A stretch of 64,000 bases of DNA from Halorientalis salina (GCF_005049285.1 NZ_SOSC01000001.1:620001-684000), one strand, 5' to 3'; positions 18,112 to 26,906 are shown, counted from the first letter of the stretch. The notes: generated by a model not told the origin, from the letters alone. Program-made: numbers and translations.

Positions 18112-18587
18112 GTTAGCTCGGTATACATCCGCCCCTACTTAAGTACCCGATAATATCACGAAGAAGACTCATCGAAACAACGGTCGGAATAGAGAGTGCA
18201 GTTCGCTCCCAATCCAACGCCCGATATTTCCCTCCCCGAATCCATCGGGCGTTTCCCACACGCGACTCCGCGCCGGGGTCTCCGGCTCGGAATTACCTTC
18301 TGACGTCCGTGAGTCGGCGAGCCGTGACGGTGTCGCCTCGTGAATCCTAAAAACCTCCTCACATCCCAGGCAGAATTCTCACACGACAGGCAGGAGTACA
18401 CCGGACCGGCCAGTGAGTGCCAGGACACCCCACTCCAGACGCTCACTGGTGTGACTCCCAACTGCAAGACGCCACTCGGCAGCACCCGGCCGTGTTCGGC
18501 CGGGGTTTGCCACCTGCATCCTCCCCGATACCGACCTCGCATTGTGAGTACCGAAACCGGTAGAAGCGTGAGGGCTAATGGCGACGT
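18112..18587. other. 476-bp intergenic region holding a structured element
   Basis: Between CetZ and the small protein gene at 18588. No gene is supported in its left half (18112-18340). The right half holds the two perfect hairpins described separately. Short open frames on either strand follow the structure and look spurious. Confidence 0.6.
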
Positions 18588-18590
18588 ATG
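18350..18590 (-). ncRNA. Candidate structured non-coding RNA (unidentified)
   Basis: Two perfect 8-bp stems lie here: CCAGTGAG/CTCACTGG (18409-18416 with 18441-18448, 24-nt loop) and CCCGGCCG/CGGCCGGG (about 18486-18505, loop AACA on the complement), the latter extended by GGCA/TGCC. On the complement the stretch ends in a GTTTTTAGG run near 18350, which could terminate an RNA of about 240 nt. I find no RNase P or SRP RNA signature. Strand and transcription are inference; it could also be a repeat element. Confidence 0.4.
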
Positions 18591-18857
18591 GGGGAACACG
18601 TCGACTCACTGACCCAACAGGACGGCTGGCACGCCGAGGACCGCGCCGCACGCGTCCACTACCAGGGCGGCAGTGACCGCTACAGCATCGAGTACTACGA
18701 ACCGAGCGACTGCGTCGTCTACTGGAAGGTCGCTCCCGACGGCGACATCGCGGTCCCGGTGAGCCGTGACACGGTTCCAGACCCGCTCCGCGAACGGATC
18801 CGACAGGACCTCACGACCGCCGACATCGACCCGGCCGTCGAATCCCGGACGCTGTGA
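18588..18857 (+). CDS. Small conserved-looking haloarchaeal protein, function unknown
   Basis: 89 residues from ATG 18588. Acidic, no signal or membrane segment. Features seen: a central SDRYSIEYYEPSDCVVYWKV beta-rich stretch and a C-terminal helix VPDPLRERIRQDL. Codon use matches neighbours, so it is probably a real gene. I do not recognise a function. Confidence 0.7.
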   Translation: MGEHVDSLTQQDGWHAEDRAARVHYQGGSDRYSIEYYEPSDCVVYWKVAPDGDIAVPVSRDTVPDPLRERIRQDLTTADIDPAVESRTL

Positions 18858-18945
18858 GACGGTGTCCGACCGGCACAGACACCTGGGGAATGCTCACGAT
18901 GGAGACGACAGTGCGTTTTAGGGAGTCGATGCCCTGCACAGAGAT

Positions 18946-19710
18946 ATGAGTGTCTCGGACGCGGACATCGAGGCTGTCGCAGCGGCCGTCCGGGCTGCCG
19001 AAACGGTGGTCGCGATGACGGGCGCGGGCGTGAGTACGGCGTCGGGGATCCCGGACTTCCGCGGCGAGGGCGGCCTCTGGGAGCGCCACGACCCGATGGA
19101 CTTCCACATCGACCGGTTCCGGTCGGACCCGGCCGGGTTCTGGACCGACCGGGTCGACCTCCAGGCAGCCATCTTCGGGGACGAATCGATCGCCCCCAAC
19201 GGCGCACACGAGGCACTGGCCGATCTGGAGTCCGCCGGCCATCTCGACACCCTCGTCACCCAGAACATCGACGGCCTCCACCAGGAGGCAGGCTCGGAGG
19301 ACGTCGTCGAAATCCACGGCTCGGCCGCCCGCGTCAGTTGCCGTGACTGCGGGGAGCGCTTCGACGCCGACCCCGTTATCGAACGGGCACGGGACGGCGA
19401 ACTCCCGCCGACCTGCGCGGACTGTGGCGGGACGCTCAAACCCGACACGGTGCTGTTCGGGGAGCAACTCCCCGAGCACGCGCTCGCACGCTCACAGGCA
19501 GCCACACGGAACGCCGACCTGTTCCTGGTCGCTGGGTCGTCGCTCACCGTCGAGCCAGCAGCCACGCTCCCGCAGACCGCCGCAATGCGTGGGGCGACGC
19601 TGGTTCTGGCCAATCTCGAATCGACGCCGCTGTCGGACCGCGCAGAGTTCGACCTCCGGGCCGACGTGACCGAGGTCCTCCCACGGATCCGTGACGAACT
19701 GGGACTCTGA
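18946..19710 (+). CDS. sir2: Sir2-family NAD-dependent protein deacylase
   Basis: 254 residues. NAD-binding GAGVSTASGIPDFRG, TQNIDGLHQ with the catalytic His in EIHGSA, and four zinc ligands as CRDC and CADC pairs. It should remove acyl groups from lysine using NAD. Start ATG 18946. Monocistronic. Lysine-acylation targets are unknown; in Haloferax Sir2 is dispensable. Confidence 0.94.
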   Translation: MSVSDADIEAVAAAVRAAETVVAMTGAGVSTASGIPDFRGEGGLWERHDPMDFHIDRFRSDPAGFWTDRVDLQAAIFGDESIAPNGAHEALADLESAGHLDTLVTQNIDGLHQEAGSEDVVEIHGSAARVSCRDCGERFDADPVIERARDGELPPTCADCGGTLKPDTVLFGEQLPEHALARSQAATRNADLFLVAGSSLTVEPAATLPQTAAMRGATLVLANLESTPLSDRAEFDLRADVTEVLPRIRDELGL

Positions 19711-19881
19711 AGCGGGACGAAACGCATGGGGCGTCCGTCGAATCGGACTGCTCGCTACCGTCGGCCTGTTTTTCGTCGCGTTCAACCCCCTCACGAAGCC
19801 GACGAAGGAGCACATCGAGCGGTGGAGAACGTGTGAGTCCCCACCACACTTAAGAGACGGGCCGGCGACTCTTTCCCCGCT

Positions 19882-20301
19882 ATGGACTACGAAGTCATCG
19901 ACACGGAGGACGTGCCGGTAACCGACCTCTCGGAGATCGAGGACGTGCCGCCGGATCTGGACATTCGGCCCATCGGCCGCCAGATGGGGCTTAGTAACAT
20001 GCACGTCACGCTCTGGTACTTCGAGCCGGGCGAGGAGATCCAGTATCACGCCCACGCCGAACAGGAGGAGTTGTACTACGCCATCGAAGGCGAGTTCTCG
20101 CTGAAGATGGGTCGTTCCGGCGAAGAAGAGACGATGGAAGTCGGTCCCGGCGCGTTCTGGGTCGCCGAACCCAAAATCGGCCACGGCCATCGGTACGTCG
20201 GCGACGACACCGGCGTCGTCCTCGCGGTCGGCGCGCCCGCCACGGAGGACCCGGGACTGGACCCCCACGGGATCGACGACGAGGAGATCGACGACGAATA
20301 A
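19882..20301 (+). CDS. Cupin-domain protein
   Basis: 139 residues with a single cupin barrel. The metal-binding motif runs WYFEPGEEIQYHAHAEQEELYY and the second motif holds VGPGAFWVAEPKIGHGHRY, so a small metal-binding isomerase, sensor or oxygenase fold is expected. It ends immediately before the stop of the convergent glutaredoxin-like gene. Substrate unknown. Confidence 0.88.
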   Translation: MDYEVIDTEDVPVTDLSEIEDVPPDLDIRPIGRQMGLSNMHVTLWYFEPGEEIQYHAHAEQEELYYAIEGEFSLKMGRSGEEETMEVGPGAFWVAEPKIGHGHRYVGDDTGVVLAVGAPATEDPGLDPHGIDDEEIDDE

Positions 20302-20541
20302 TCAGGCGTAGCTTTTGTCGAGGTACTCCAGGATTCGCTCGGACTCGGCCATCGTGACGCCGCGGTCCTCGTCGACGACGACCGGGACGGCCCGCTGACC
20401 CGAGACGCGGCGGACCTCGTCGCGCTGGGAGTGCAGCCCCTCGACCCAGACGCTCTCGTAGTCGACGTCGAGTTCCTCCAGTCGGTCGACGACGAGTTCA
20501 CAGTACGGACAGCCTTCGAGCCGGTAGAGTGTGAGTGCCAT
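20302..20541 (-). CDS. Glutaredoxin-like (thioredoxin-fold) protein
   Basis: 79 residues from the ATG at 20541; the longer open frame upstream has no support. It has a CPYC active site (EGCPYCELVV, Cys11/Cys14), cis-proline region RAVPVVVD and the C-terminal helix ESERILEYLDKSY, as in glutaredoxin or GST N-domain proteins. Likely dithiol redox carrier. It is divergent from the peroxiredoxin-like gene at 20632, 90 bp away, so the two may share a promoter region. Confidence 0.9.
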   Translation of the reverse strand: MALTLYRLEGCPYCELVVDRLEELDVDYESVWVEGLHSQRDEVRRVSGQRAVPVVVDEDRGVTMAESERILEYLDKSYA

Positions 20542-20631
20542 GTCAACCGCTAGGTCCCCGGAGGGTAAAGTAATCGGGGCTCTCGGCCGCGCCGGGGAGA
20601 GTTTTTTGTGGCCCCCGGGAGTTGTCGGGGT

Positions 20632-21111
20632 ATGCCACCGACCGAAGGGGAGCGAGTCCCCGACTTCGAGGCGTTGCTCTGTGACGGGGAGACGTTCCAG
20701 TCGACTGGGTTGTCCGAGGCACTCGGTGACCGCGGGGGCGTCGTCGTCGCCACCGGCTTTGCCTTTTCCGCCATCGCACGCAACTGGTGGAAACGCTTCG
20801 AGAAGTACGGCTGGGAGGAGTTCGAGGACGTGCCAGTTCTCGGCGTGAGCCGCGACGGCCCATACGCCCAGAACGCCTTTCTCCGTCGGCTCGACGAGCC
20901 GGCGTTCGAGTTCTTCGCCGACGTGAACGGCGGCGTCACCGACGCGCTGGATCTCGAAACGGATCGGGACCACATGGCCAACACGTCGACGCCGTGGCGG
21001 TCCGTGTTCGTCCTAACGCCGGACCGTGAGGTACAGTTCGCGTACGTCGCCGACGAGTGGATCGGCCCGCTACCGCACGAGGACGTTGAAGACGCGGTCG
21101 CGGCGTTGTAG
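20632..21111 (+). CDS. Peroxiredoxin-like (redoxin fold) protein lacking the peroxidatic cysteine
   Basis: 159 residues from ATG 20632. Thioredoxin-fold AhpC/TSA layout: GERVPDFEALLCDGETFQ, a strand VVVATGFAFSAIARNWW in the place where active enzymes have a TxxC-type site, GVSRDGPYAQNAFLRRL and STPWRSVFVLTPDREVQF. The peroxidatic Cys is Ala or Ser here; the only Cys is residue 17. It is therefore probably a non-catalytic or altered redox protein. It faces the glutaredoxin-like gene. Confidence 0.82.
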   Translation: MPPTEGERVPDFEALLCDGETFQSTGLSEALGDRGGVVVATGFAFSAIARNWWKRFEKYGWEEFEDVPVLGVSRDGPYAQNAFLRRLDEPAFEFFADVNGGVTDALDLETDRDHMANTSTPWRSVFVLTPDREVQFAYVADEWIGPLPHEDVEDAVAAL

Positions 21112-21123
21112 CGACGACTGCCG

Positions 21124-23091
21124 TCAGTCGTCGCCGTAGATCCGGTCGACCTTCCCGGAGAACTTCTCTAAGATGTTCCGCCGTTTGAGCTTCATCGAGG
21201 AGGTGAGCATGTCGTTTTCGGGCGTCCACTCCATCGGGATCAGCTCGAACGTCTTGATCCGCTCGTGTTTCTCGAACCGGTCGTTGACGTCCTCGACGGC
21301 CTCCTCGATCCACTCGTGGACGCGCTGGTCCTCACAGATTGCGATCTGCTCGGACGGGATGGCGATGTCTTCCTCGTCGGCCCAGCGTTCGATGGCCTCG
21401 AAGTTCGGGACCACGAGCGCGCTGATGAACTTCTCGTTGTCCCCCATCACCATCACCTGGTCGACGCGCTCGCTGGTGGCGAAGGCGTCCTCGATGGGGC
21501 CCGGCGCGACGTTTTTCCCCGTCGTGAGGACGATGAGTTGCTTGAGGCGGTCGTGGTAGACGAAGTACCCGTCGTCGGTCTGTTCGATGATATCGCCGGT
21601 TCGGAACCAGCGTCCGTTCTCGTCCTCGGTGAACGCGTCCTCCGTCGCCTCCGGGCGCTCCCAGTACCCCTCGGTCACGTTCGGGCCCTGGACGAGCAGT
21701 TCACCGATCTCGCCCTCGGCTTTCTCCTTGCGGTCGGGACCGATGACGGTGTCGTCGAGTTTGACGTCGATGTCGTGCATCGGCGGCCCGAGCGTCCCCG
21801 GTCGCGGGTCCTCGGCAGGGTTGATGGAGACGACCGGCGAGGTCTCGGTGAGCCCGTACCCCTCGTAGATCTCTAAGCCCATGCCGCGGAACAACTCGGC
21901 GAGTTCCTTGTTGAGGCTGCCCCCGCCGCTGATGAAGTACTCGATACTGCCGCCGAGCTTCGATTTCACCGACTGGAAGACGAGTTTGTCTGCCGCGTAG
22001 TACTTCATCTTCAGCGAGTTGCTCGGGTTCTCCTGTCGGCCGTACTTCCGGCCGACCTCCAGCGCCCACTCGAAGATGCGCTCTTTGATGTCCGAACTGG
22101 CGGCCTGTTCGCGCATGGCGTCGAAGATGCGTTCGTACACCCGTGGGACGCTGGTCGCCATCGTCGGCTGGACCGCCTGCAGGTCCTCCTGGATGGTGTC
22201 CGTGCTCTCGGCGTAGGCGACCGTCGCCCCCGAGAAGTACATGGTAAAGTGCCCCCCAGTTCGTTCCAGGACGTGTGCGAGCGGCAGGAAGGAAAGCGTC
22301 TTGACGTGTGAGTCCAGCACCGCCGTGTCGGGGTCCTTGTCCGGACGTGGCCCGAACCGCTTGCGGATCTGCGTGAAGTTCGCCGTGAAGTTGGCGTGGG
22401 TCAACTTCACGCCCTTCGGTTTGCCCGTCGTCCCCGAGGTGTAGATCAGACTCGCCAGGTCGTCGGGGTCCTGTTCGTCGATCCAGGACTCGTAGGCCGA
22501 CTGCTCGAAGTTCTCGACACCCAGTTCGTGGACCTCTTCCAGCGTGAGGATGTCGTCGCGTTCCTCGTAGATGTCCACGTCGTCCATGATGACGATGAAC
22601 TCCAGGTCGAGGTCGTCCTCGACGCCCAGCACCCGGGCCAGCAGTTCCTCGTTCTCGACGACGACGCCCATCGCGCCGGGGTCGTCGAGCAGATACCGGA
22701 CCTGTCGTGGCGAGGACTCCGTGTAGATCGTCGAGACCACGCCACCGGCGCTGAGCAGACCGAAGTCGGCCTGTGCCCACTCCATCCGGGTGTTGGCGAA
22801 CATCCCGACCCGGTCCCCGTGTTCGACGCCGAGTTCCCGAAAGCCCGCCGCCAGGTTCTTGACGATGTCGTGCATCCGCTCGTAAGTCAACAGCGCGAAC
22901 TCGTCGGCCGGCGGCGACGGGACGATATCGTCCGTCAGCGACCGGTGGTACACCCCGCCCTTGTACTGCTGGGCTGGCTCACCGGCGTGACGCTCGGCGC
23001 TCTTGGCGAACAGTTCCGGCAACGTCCCTTCCCCCGTCATGTCGTCGGTGTACTCAGCCTCCGCGGCCAGCAGTTCCTCCGTCGATCCCAT
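21124..23091 (-). CDS. Long-chain acyl-CoA synthetase (AMP-forming ligase)
   Basis: 655 residues. The AMP-binding P-loop is LIYTSGTTGKPKGVKLTH; later motifs are GYGLTETSPVVSI, GRWFRTGDI and the C-terminal lysine region. Long-chain family length and the YSFY-like order of motifs fit FadD/FAA type enzymes, which activate fatty acids to acyl-CoA. In haloarchaea this supports breakdown of fatty acids. Minus strand; a TATA-like TATAAAG lies near 23137-23143 on the complement. Chain length is inference. Confidence 0.92.
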   Translation of the reverse strand: MGSTEELLAAEAEYTDDMTGEGTLPELFAKSAERHAGEPAQQYKGGVYHRSLTDDIVPSPPADEFALLTYERMHDIVKNLAAGFRELGVEHGDRVGMFANTRMEWAQADFGLLSAGGVVSTIYTESSPRQVRYLLDDPGAMGVVVENEELLARVLGVEDDLDLEFIVIMDDVDIYEERDDILTLEEVHELGVENFEQSAYESWIDEQDPDDLASLIYTSGTTGKPKGVKLTHANFTANFTQIRKRFGPRPDKDPDTAVLDSHVKTLSFLPLAHVLERTGGHFTMYFSGATVAYAESTDTIQEDLQAVQPTMATSVPRVYERIFDAMREQAASSDIKERIFEWALEVGRKYGRQENPSNSLKMKYYAADKLVFQSVKSKLGGSIEYFISGGGSLNKELAELFRGMGLEIYEGYGLTETSPVVSINPAEDPRPGTLGPPMHDIDVKLDDTVIGPDRKEKAEGEIGELLVQGPNVTEGYWERPEATEDAFTEDENGRWFRTGDIIEQTDDGYFVYHDRLKQLIVLTTGKNVAPGPIEDAFATSERVDQVMVMGDNEKFISALVVPNFEAIERWADEEDIAIPSEQIAICEDQRVHEWIEEAVEDVNDRFEKHERIKTFELIPMEWTPENDMLTSSMKLKRRNILEKFSGKVDRIYGDD

Positions 23092-23159
23092 TACCAGGAC
23101 AGATTACAGGAACCTAATAATAGCTTCGGGAATCTTTATACTGCGATTCGCGTTCATAC

Positions 23160-23291
23160 CTACGAAGGTAGGACATCTGCCCGCGAGAACTCGCGACCGC
23201 AATCCCCGCAACGATACGTCCCGATCGCCACCTTCCGAACTGGCCGGGTCCGATCACAGGACGGACAGCTGATATCGACCACGAGTGTCAT
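23160..23291 (-). CDS. Small zinc-ribbon protein, 43 residues
   Basis: ATG at 23291 on the complement gives MTLVVDISCPSCDRTRPVRK, then a second knuckle RCGDCGREF and a stop at 23160. The paired CPSC and CGDC are a compact zinc ribbon, and codon use matches neighbours. It sits alone between the acyl-CoA synthetase and the ABC exporter, same strand. Function unknown; very small zinc-finger proteins of this kind are common in haloarchaea. Confidence 0.72.
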   Translation of the reverse strand: MTLVVDISCPSCDRTRPVRKVAIGTYRCGDCGREFSRADVLPS

Positions 23292-23334
23292 CGGTTGTCG
23301 CTCGTCGCGCACCCACTTGAGTCTCCCGGCGCCG

Positions 23335-25248
23335 TCAGTCGTCCCCGACTGCGGCCGACCCGTCTCGATCCGCCTGCGCGTCCCAGAGGCCGGCGTACTC
23401 GCCGTCGCTCTCGACCAACTGATCGTGCGTGCCCGTCTCGATGATCTCGCCGTCGTCGAGGACGACGATCCGGTCGGCGTCCTTGATCGTCGAAAGTCGA
23501 TGAGCGATGACGAAGGCCGTGCGCTCGTCGATGAGTCGGTCGAGGCTCTCCTGGATGAGGTCCTCGGTTTCGGTGTCCACGTCGCTCGTCGCCTCGTCGA
23601 AGACGATGATGCTGGGATCGTTCAACAGTGCGCGGGCGATGGCGATGCGCTGACGCTGGCCGCCCGAGAGCTTGATCCCACGCTCGCCGACCTGGGTGTC
23701 GTAGCCGTCGGGGAGGTCCCGAACGAACTCGTGGGCCTCCGCGGCTTTGGCGGCGTCGACGACCCGGTCTCGCGTCTCGATATCGGTGTCGCCCGCGGCG
23801 GTTTCAGCATCGAGTGCCGCCCCGTCGCCGTACGCGATGTTGGCGGCGACGGTGCCCGAAAACAGGTACGGGTTCTGCTCGACGATGGCGATCTCCTCGC
23901 GGAGCGCCTGGAGGTCGTACTCGCGAACGTCGGTCCCGTCGACGCGCACAGCTCCGGAGTCCACGTCGTACAGCCGTGGAACGAGTTTGACGAGCGTGGA
24001 CTTGCCGGCACCGGTACTCCCGGCCAGGCCGATCGTCTCGCCGGCGGTCACGTCGAGCGAGACGCCCCGAAGCACCGGATCGTGGTCCGCCTCGTAGCTG
24101 AAGGTCACGTCGTCGAAGGTCACGTCGCCGTCCACCGAATCCGGCACGTGCGGATCCGCAGGTGAGGTGACGTCGGGGGCTCGACCCAGGAGGCCGAACA
24201 CGCGCTCGGCGCTGGATTTGGCGAGCTGGTACTTGTTGGCCGACTTCCCGACCCGGCGCATCGGCGAGTACAGGCGGCGCAGATAGAGGAAAAAGAGGGC
24301 AAAGGCACCAGTCGAGAGCGCGCCGGGATTGCCGAGGATGATGTCGCGGCCGCCGACGTAGAGGACGAGGACGAACACCACGCCCGTCAGGAGCCGGAGC
24401 GTCGCGAAGAAGGCCCGCCGGATGCGGAGGGCACCGACCTTCTCGTCGTGGTAGGTCTGGCTCTGGTCGGCGACCCGGCCGCGCTCGAACGCGTGGCGAT
24501 TGAACGCCTTGACGACCGCGACGCCGCCGAGGTTGTTCTCCAGACGAGTGTTGAGCCGGGCGACGGTCTCCCTGATGGACTTGTATCGCGGTTCGATCCA
24601 GGTGAGAAACCGCCCGCTGGCCAGGCCGATGAGCGGGACCGGAGCCAGCGCGATGAGTGCGAGTTTCGGCGAGTACGTCGCCAGGACGACGGCGATGCCC
24701 CCGACGGTGGCCACGACCCGAATCATCTGGCGGAACTCGGTGTTGAGGAACTTCTCCAGGCGGTTGATGTCGCTGTTGAGGATGGACATCATCCCGCCGG
24801 TCTGATGGTTGGCGAAGAATCCCATCGAGAGGTGCTGGAGGTGGTCGTACGTGTCGTTCCGGAGGTCGCGCTGTATCTTCTGGGCCGCCGACTGGATGAG
24901 ATACCGGGAGACGAACCGGGTGGCCGACCGTATCAGGTAGGCGAGTGCGGCGATGACGACCAGCCGTTCCAGCAGGGCGAGCCGCGCCGCCTCGCCGGCG
25001 ATCGCTCCCTCGGGGACCAGTCCGGCAGTCGCCAGGAGCCCGGGGTCACCGGACCCGAGGACGACCCGATCGATGGCCGTCGCGACGATGATGGGGGGCA
25101 CCAGACGGGCGAATCGCGTCACGAACGACGCGACCACGCCGACCGCGAGGACCAGCCAGTTCGGGCGAGCGTAGGAGAGCAGATTCCACATCGGGTGGCC
25201 GTCGACGTTCTCCCGGACGTTCTCGAACCCGCCGTGTTCGTCGGCCAT
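23335..25248 (-). CDS. ABC exporter, fused permease and ATPase (MsbA/multidrug type)
   Basis: 637 residues from ATG 25248 (MADEHGGFENVR). Six-TM ABC domain at about 40-350, then ATPase with Walker A GSTGAGKSTL, signature LSGGQRQRIAIARALL, Walker B IIVFDEATSDVD and the His-loop IAHRLSTIK. Homodimeric half-transporter exporting lipids or drugs. The ORF extends upstream, but the ATG here precedes the TM domain and looks best. Monocistronic. Substrate unknown. Confidence 0.93.
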   Translation of the reverse strand: MADEHGGFENVRENVDGHPMWNLLSYARPNWLVLAVGVVASFVTRFARLVPPIIVATAIDRVVLGSGDPGLLATAGLVPEGAIAGEAARLALLERLVVIAALAYLIRSATRFVSRYLIQSAAQKIQRDLRNDTYDHLQHLSMGFFANHQTGGMMSILNSDINRLEKFLNTEFRQMIRVVATVGGIAVVLATYSPKLALIALAPVPLIGLASGRFLTWIEPRYKSIRETVARLNTRLENNLGGVAVVKAFNRHAFERGRVADQSQTYHDEKVGALRIRRAFFATLRLLTGVVFVLVLYVGGRDIILGNPGALSTGAFALFFLYLRRLYSPMRRVGKSANKYQLAKSSAERVFGLLGRAPDVTSPADPHVPDSVDGDVTFDDVTFSYEADHDPVLRGVSLDVTAGETIGLAGSTGAGKSTLVKLVPRLYDVDSGAVRVDGTDVREYDLQALREEIAIVEQNPYLFSGTVAANIAYGDGAALDAETAAGDTDIETRDRVVDAAKAAEAHEFVRDLPDGYDTQVGERGIKLSGGQRQRIAIARALLNDPSIIVFDEATSDVDTETEDLIQESLDRLIDERTAFVIAHRLSTIKDADRIVVLDDGEIIETGTHDQLVESDGEYAGLWDAQADRDGSAAVGDD

Positions 25249-25348
25249 GTCACTCCCCAACCGTTCCAGCCTTGAATATCGACCGAAACGGGACTGTACG
25301 AGGGGTCGGTCGCATAAGAGGTATATCGTTCGGCTGCATAGGGAGGGT

Positions 25349-26344
25349 GTGGCGAAGCCTCTCCGTTTTCGACGGTCCACCGAGCGCTGGACCGACGGCC
25401 GCGTCCGCTCGGAACTCCTCCAGCCCCTGCAATCGAAGTTCGGCGCGACCAAGCGACGCACGTGGTACAAACCCCCAGACGCCTACGAAGCCTGCCGGCT
25501 AGAGATGGACAACGGCGACACGGCCCTCTTTTGCTGGACCGACGACGTGGCCTTCTGGATGGGCAACACCGAAACCCCGAAGACGCTCTGGCGTACCGAG
25601 AAGTACACGTTCGAGGAAATCCCCGACGGGGTCGCAGACTGGGCCGAGCGGGAACTGCTCGCCCAGTTGCACGACGAGTCCCCGTGGCTCGAAGCCTACC
25701 CGAACATCTCGTGGTTCTTCCTCCCCGTGCTGCTCTCGAAGGACGGCCGGCACACGAGCAGGGAGTTTCTCAAAGACCACGCAGCGGGGTTCCCCGACGC
25801 CGACGCCGACGAGGCGCTGGCGTACTACGAGGAGTTGCTCGGCCGGGAACTGTTCGACGACCGCTACGAGATGGCGGGGAAACTCGGCACCAGCGAACAG
25901 CTCAACCTCGATCGGATGCGGTCGGCCATGAGCGAGTTCACCGTGGCCCGACTGCTGGACGACGCCGGCCACGAGGTCACGCCGGAGATCGAGGTCACGA
26001 CCGGCCACTCCATCGACTTCCGGGCCGACAGCAACGGCACGGGACGGCTCGTCGAAGTGACCAGACCCCGGCCGCCCTCGCGGCGGTCGGCGTCCTCACC
26101 GGTCGCTTCGATTCGGGAGACCGCCGAGACCAAAACCAGCGGCCAGCTACAGGCCCACGACGGCGGCGTCACGCTGTTCGTCGACTGTTCTTCCTTCGCC
26201 GACGACGACTGGGCCACGCTCCTGGACGCACGGCCGGACGTGAGACACCGGCCCGCCGTGGTCTTCCGGGCGCGTCCCGACGGGAGTTTCGAGGGCTACA
26301 CGAAGGGGTCGGTCCCCATCGGCCTGCCCGACGGGATTCAGTAG
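25349..26344 (+). CDS. DUF5784-family haloarchaeal protein
   Basis: 331 residues from GTG 25349 (MAKPLRFRRSTERWTDG). I take this start because the following residues match the beginning I remember for DUF5784 proteins; the frame is open upstream to 25247. No signal or membrane helix. Noteworthy stretches: MDNGDTALFCWTDD and a nuclease-like end with HSIDFRAD and LVEVTRP, which resemble a PD-(D/E)xK core (inference only). Function unknown. It is divergent from the ABC exporter, about 100 bp away. Confidence 0.8.
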   Translation: MAKPLRFRRSTERWTDGRVRSELLQPLQSKFGATKRRTWYKPPDAYEACRLEMDNGDTALFCWTDDVAFWMGNTETPKTLWRTEKYTFEEIPDGVADWAERELLAQLHDESPWLEAYPNISWFFLPVLLSKDGRHTSREFLKDHAAGFPDADADEALAYYEELLGRELFDDRYEMAGKLGTSEQLNLDRMRSAMSEFTVARLLDDAGHEVTPEIEVTTGHSIDFRADSNGTGRLVEVTRPRPPSRRSASSPVASIRETAETKTSGQLQAHDGGVTLFVDCSSFADDDWATLLDARPDVRHRPAVVFRARPDGSFEGYTKGSVPIGLPDGIQ

Positions 26345-26400
26345 GCTCTTTCGTAACTCAGTGGCATAGCTGTCGAACTGGTGAACTCGTCAGAGGTTAT

Positions 26401-26427
26401 CGTGCAAGATGGCAGGTATCTTGCACG
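26401..26427. repeat. 10-bp perfect inverted repeat downstream of the DUF5784 gene
   Basis: CGTGCAAGAT (26401-26410) and ATCTTGCACG (26418-26427) with a 7-bp spacer. It could terminate the DUF5784 transcript or mark the end of an inserted element. Confidence 0.5.
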
Positions 26428-26531
26428 TCGCAAACCGAGAACTGGGGTCGTCTGATTCGGTCAGTACAAAGCGCGTATGCAGCACGTGACACAGCGAGAA
26501 TCGGGGTCGTCAAATTCAGTCAGTACAGAGC
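26423..26531 (+). repeat. Imperfect 50-bp direct repeat, 59-bp period
   Basis: Copies at 26423-26472 and 26482-26531 match at about 40 of 50 positions by hand alignment, with shared blocks GGGGTCGTC and TCAGTACA. They look like duplicated mobile-element ends or binding sites. Confidence 0.6.
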
Positions 26532-26576
26532 AAAGGCTACACAATCATTATTTTAACAGGCAACCACTCACTATGT

Positions 26577-26750
26577 ATGACGAGGATAATTTGGGCACTC
26601 GCAGCAGCATATGTTCTTGTTGGACTCGGTTTATTTTACAGTTTAGCAATAGATTCTAGCGAGCTATTTTTGGGAATGACCGCACTCATTTATCTTCTAA
26701 TGAGTCCGTTAGCATATCTTATTTACAAAAAGCGAGTGGTGAACGAGTGA
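26577..26750 (+). CDS. Two-TM small membrane protein, 57 residues
   Basis: ATG 26577 gives MTRIIWALAAAYVLVGLGLF, a polar turn AIDSSELFLG, then a second hydrophobic span MTALIYLLMSPLAYLIY and a basic end KKRVVNE. Both spans are long enough for membrane helices. The DNA is AT-rich relative to the chromosome, suggesting acquisition. A nearby ATG in another frame at 26573 makes no membrane protein, so I prefer this frame. Function unknown; a toxin-like or regulatory membrane peptide is one possibility. Confidence 0.55.
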   Translation: MTRIIWALAAAYVLVGLGLFYSLAIDSSELFLGMTALIYLLMSPLAYLIYKKRVVNE

Positions 26751-26783
26751 TCGGTCAATCCGCACACGCGGTGAGCAGCCGAT

Positions 26784-26906
26784 TCATTCGAAAGAGCGTA
26801 AAATGAAGGTGGGCTCCATGCTGACTTGATCCTCTATGTGTCGCACCGCGATACCCGACAACTTCTGAACAGATGGCGCTGTTTCGCTGTCTTCGGTAAG
26901 AGCCAT
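26784..26906 (-). pseudogene. Possible gene fragment, 40 residues
   Basis: ATG at 26906 reads MALTEDSETAPSVQKLSGIA and continues through SMEPTF to a stop at 26784. The segment has a protein-like flavour and then ends abruptly in AT-rich DNA, as an N-terminal fragment of a larger protein would. I cannot name the parent; a transposase-like origin is only a guess from context. Confidence 0.3.

Noticed and set aside
18350-18590. RNase P RNA or SRP RNA
   Set aside because: I looked for the GAGGAAAGTCC and ACAGAA blocks of RNase P, and the SRP helix 8 motifs, and found neither.
18340-18651. 90-residue ORFs on both strands in the structured element
   Set aside because: They follow the hairpins, have unusual composition with no family features, and overlap each other.
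22396-24165. A 589-residue + frame across the acyl-CoA synthetase and ABC exporter starts
   Set aside because: Antisense to two clear genes and without motifs; it crosses the 43-residue zinc-ribbon gene.
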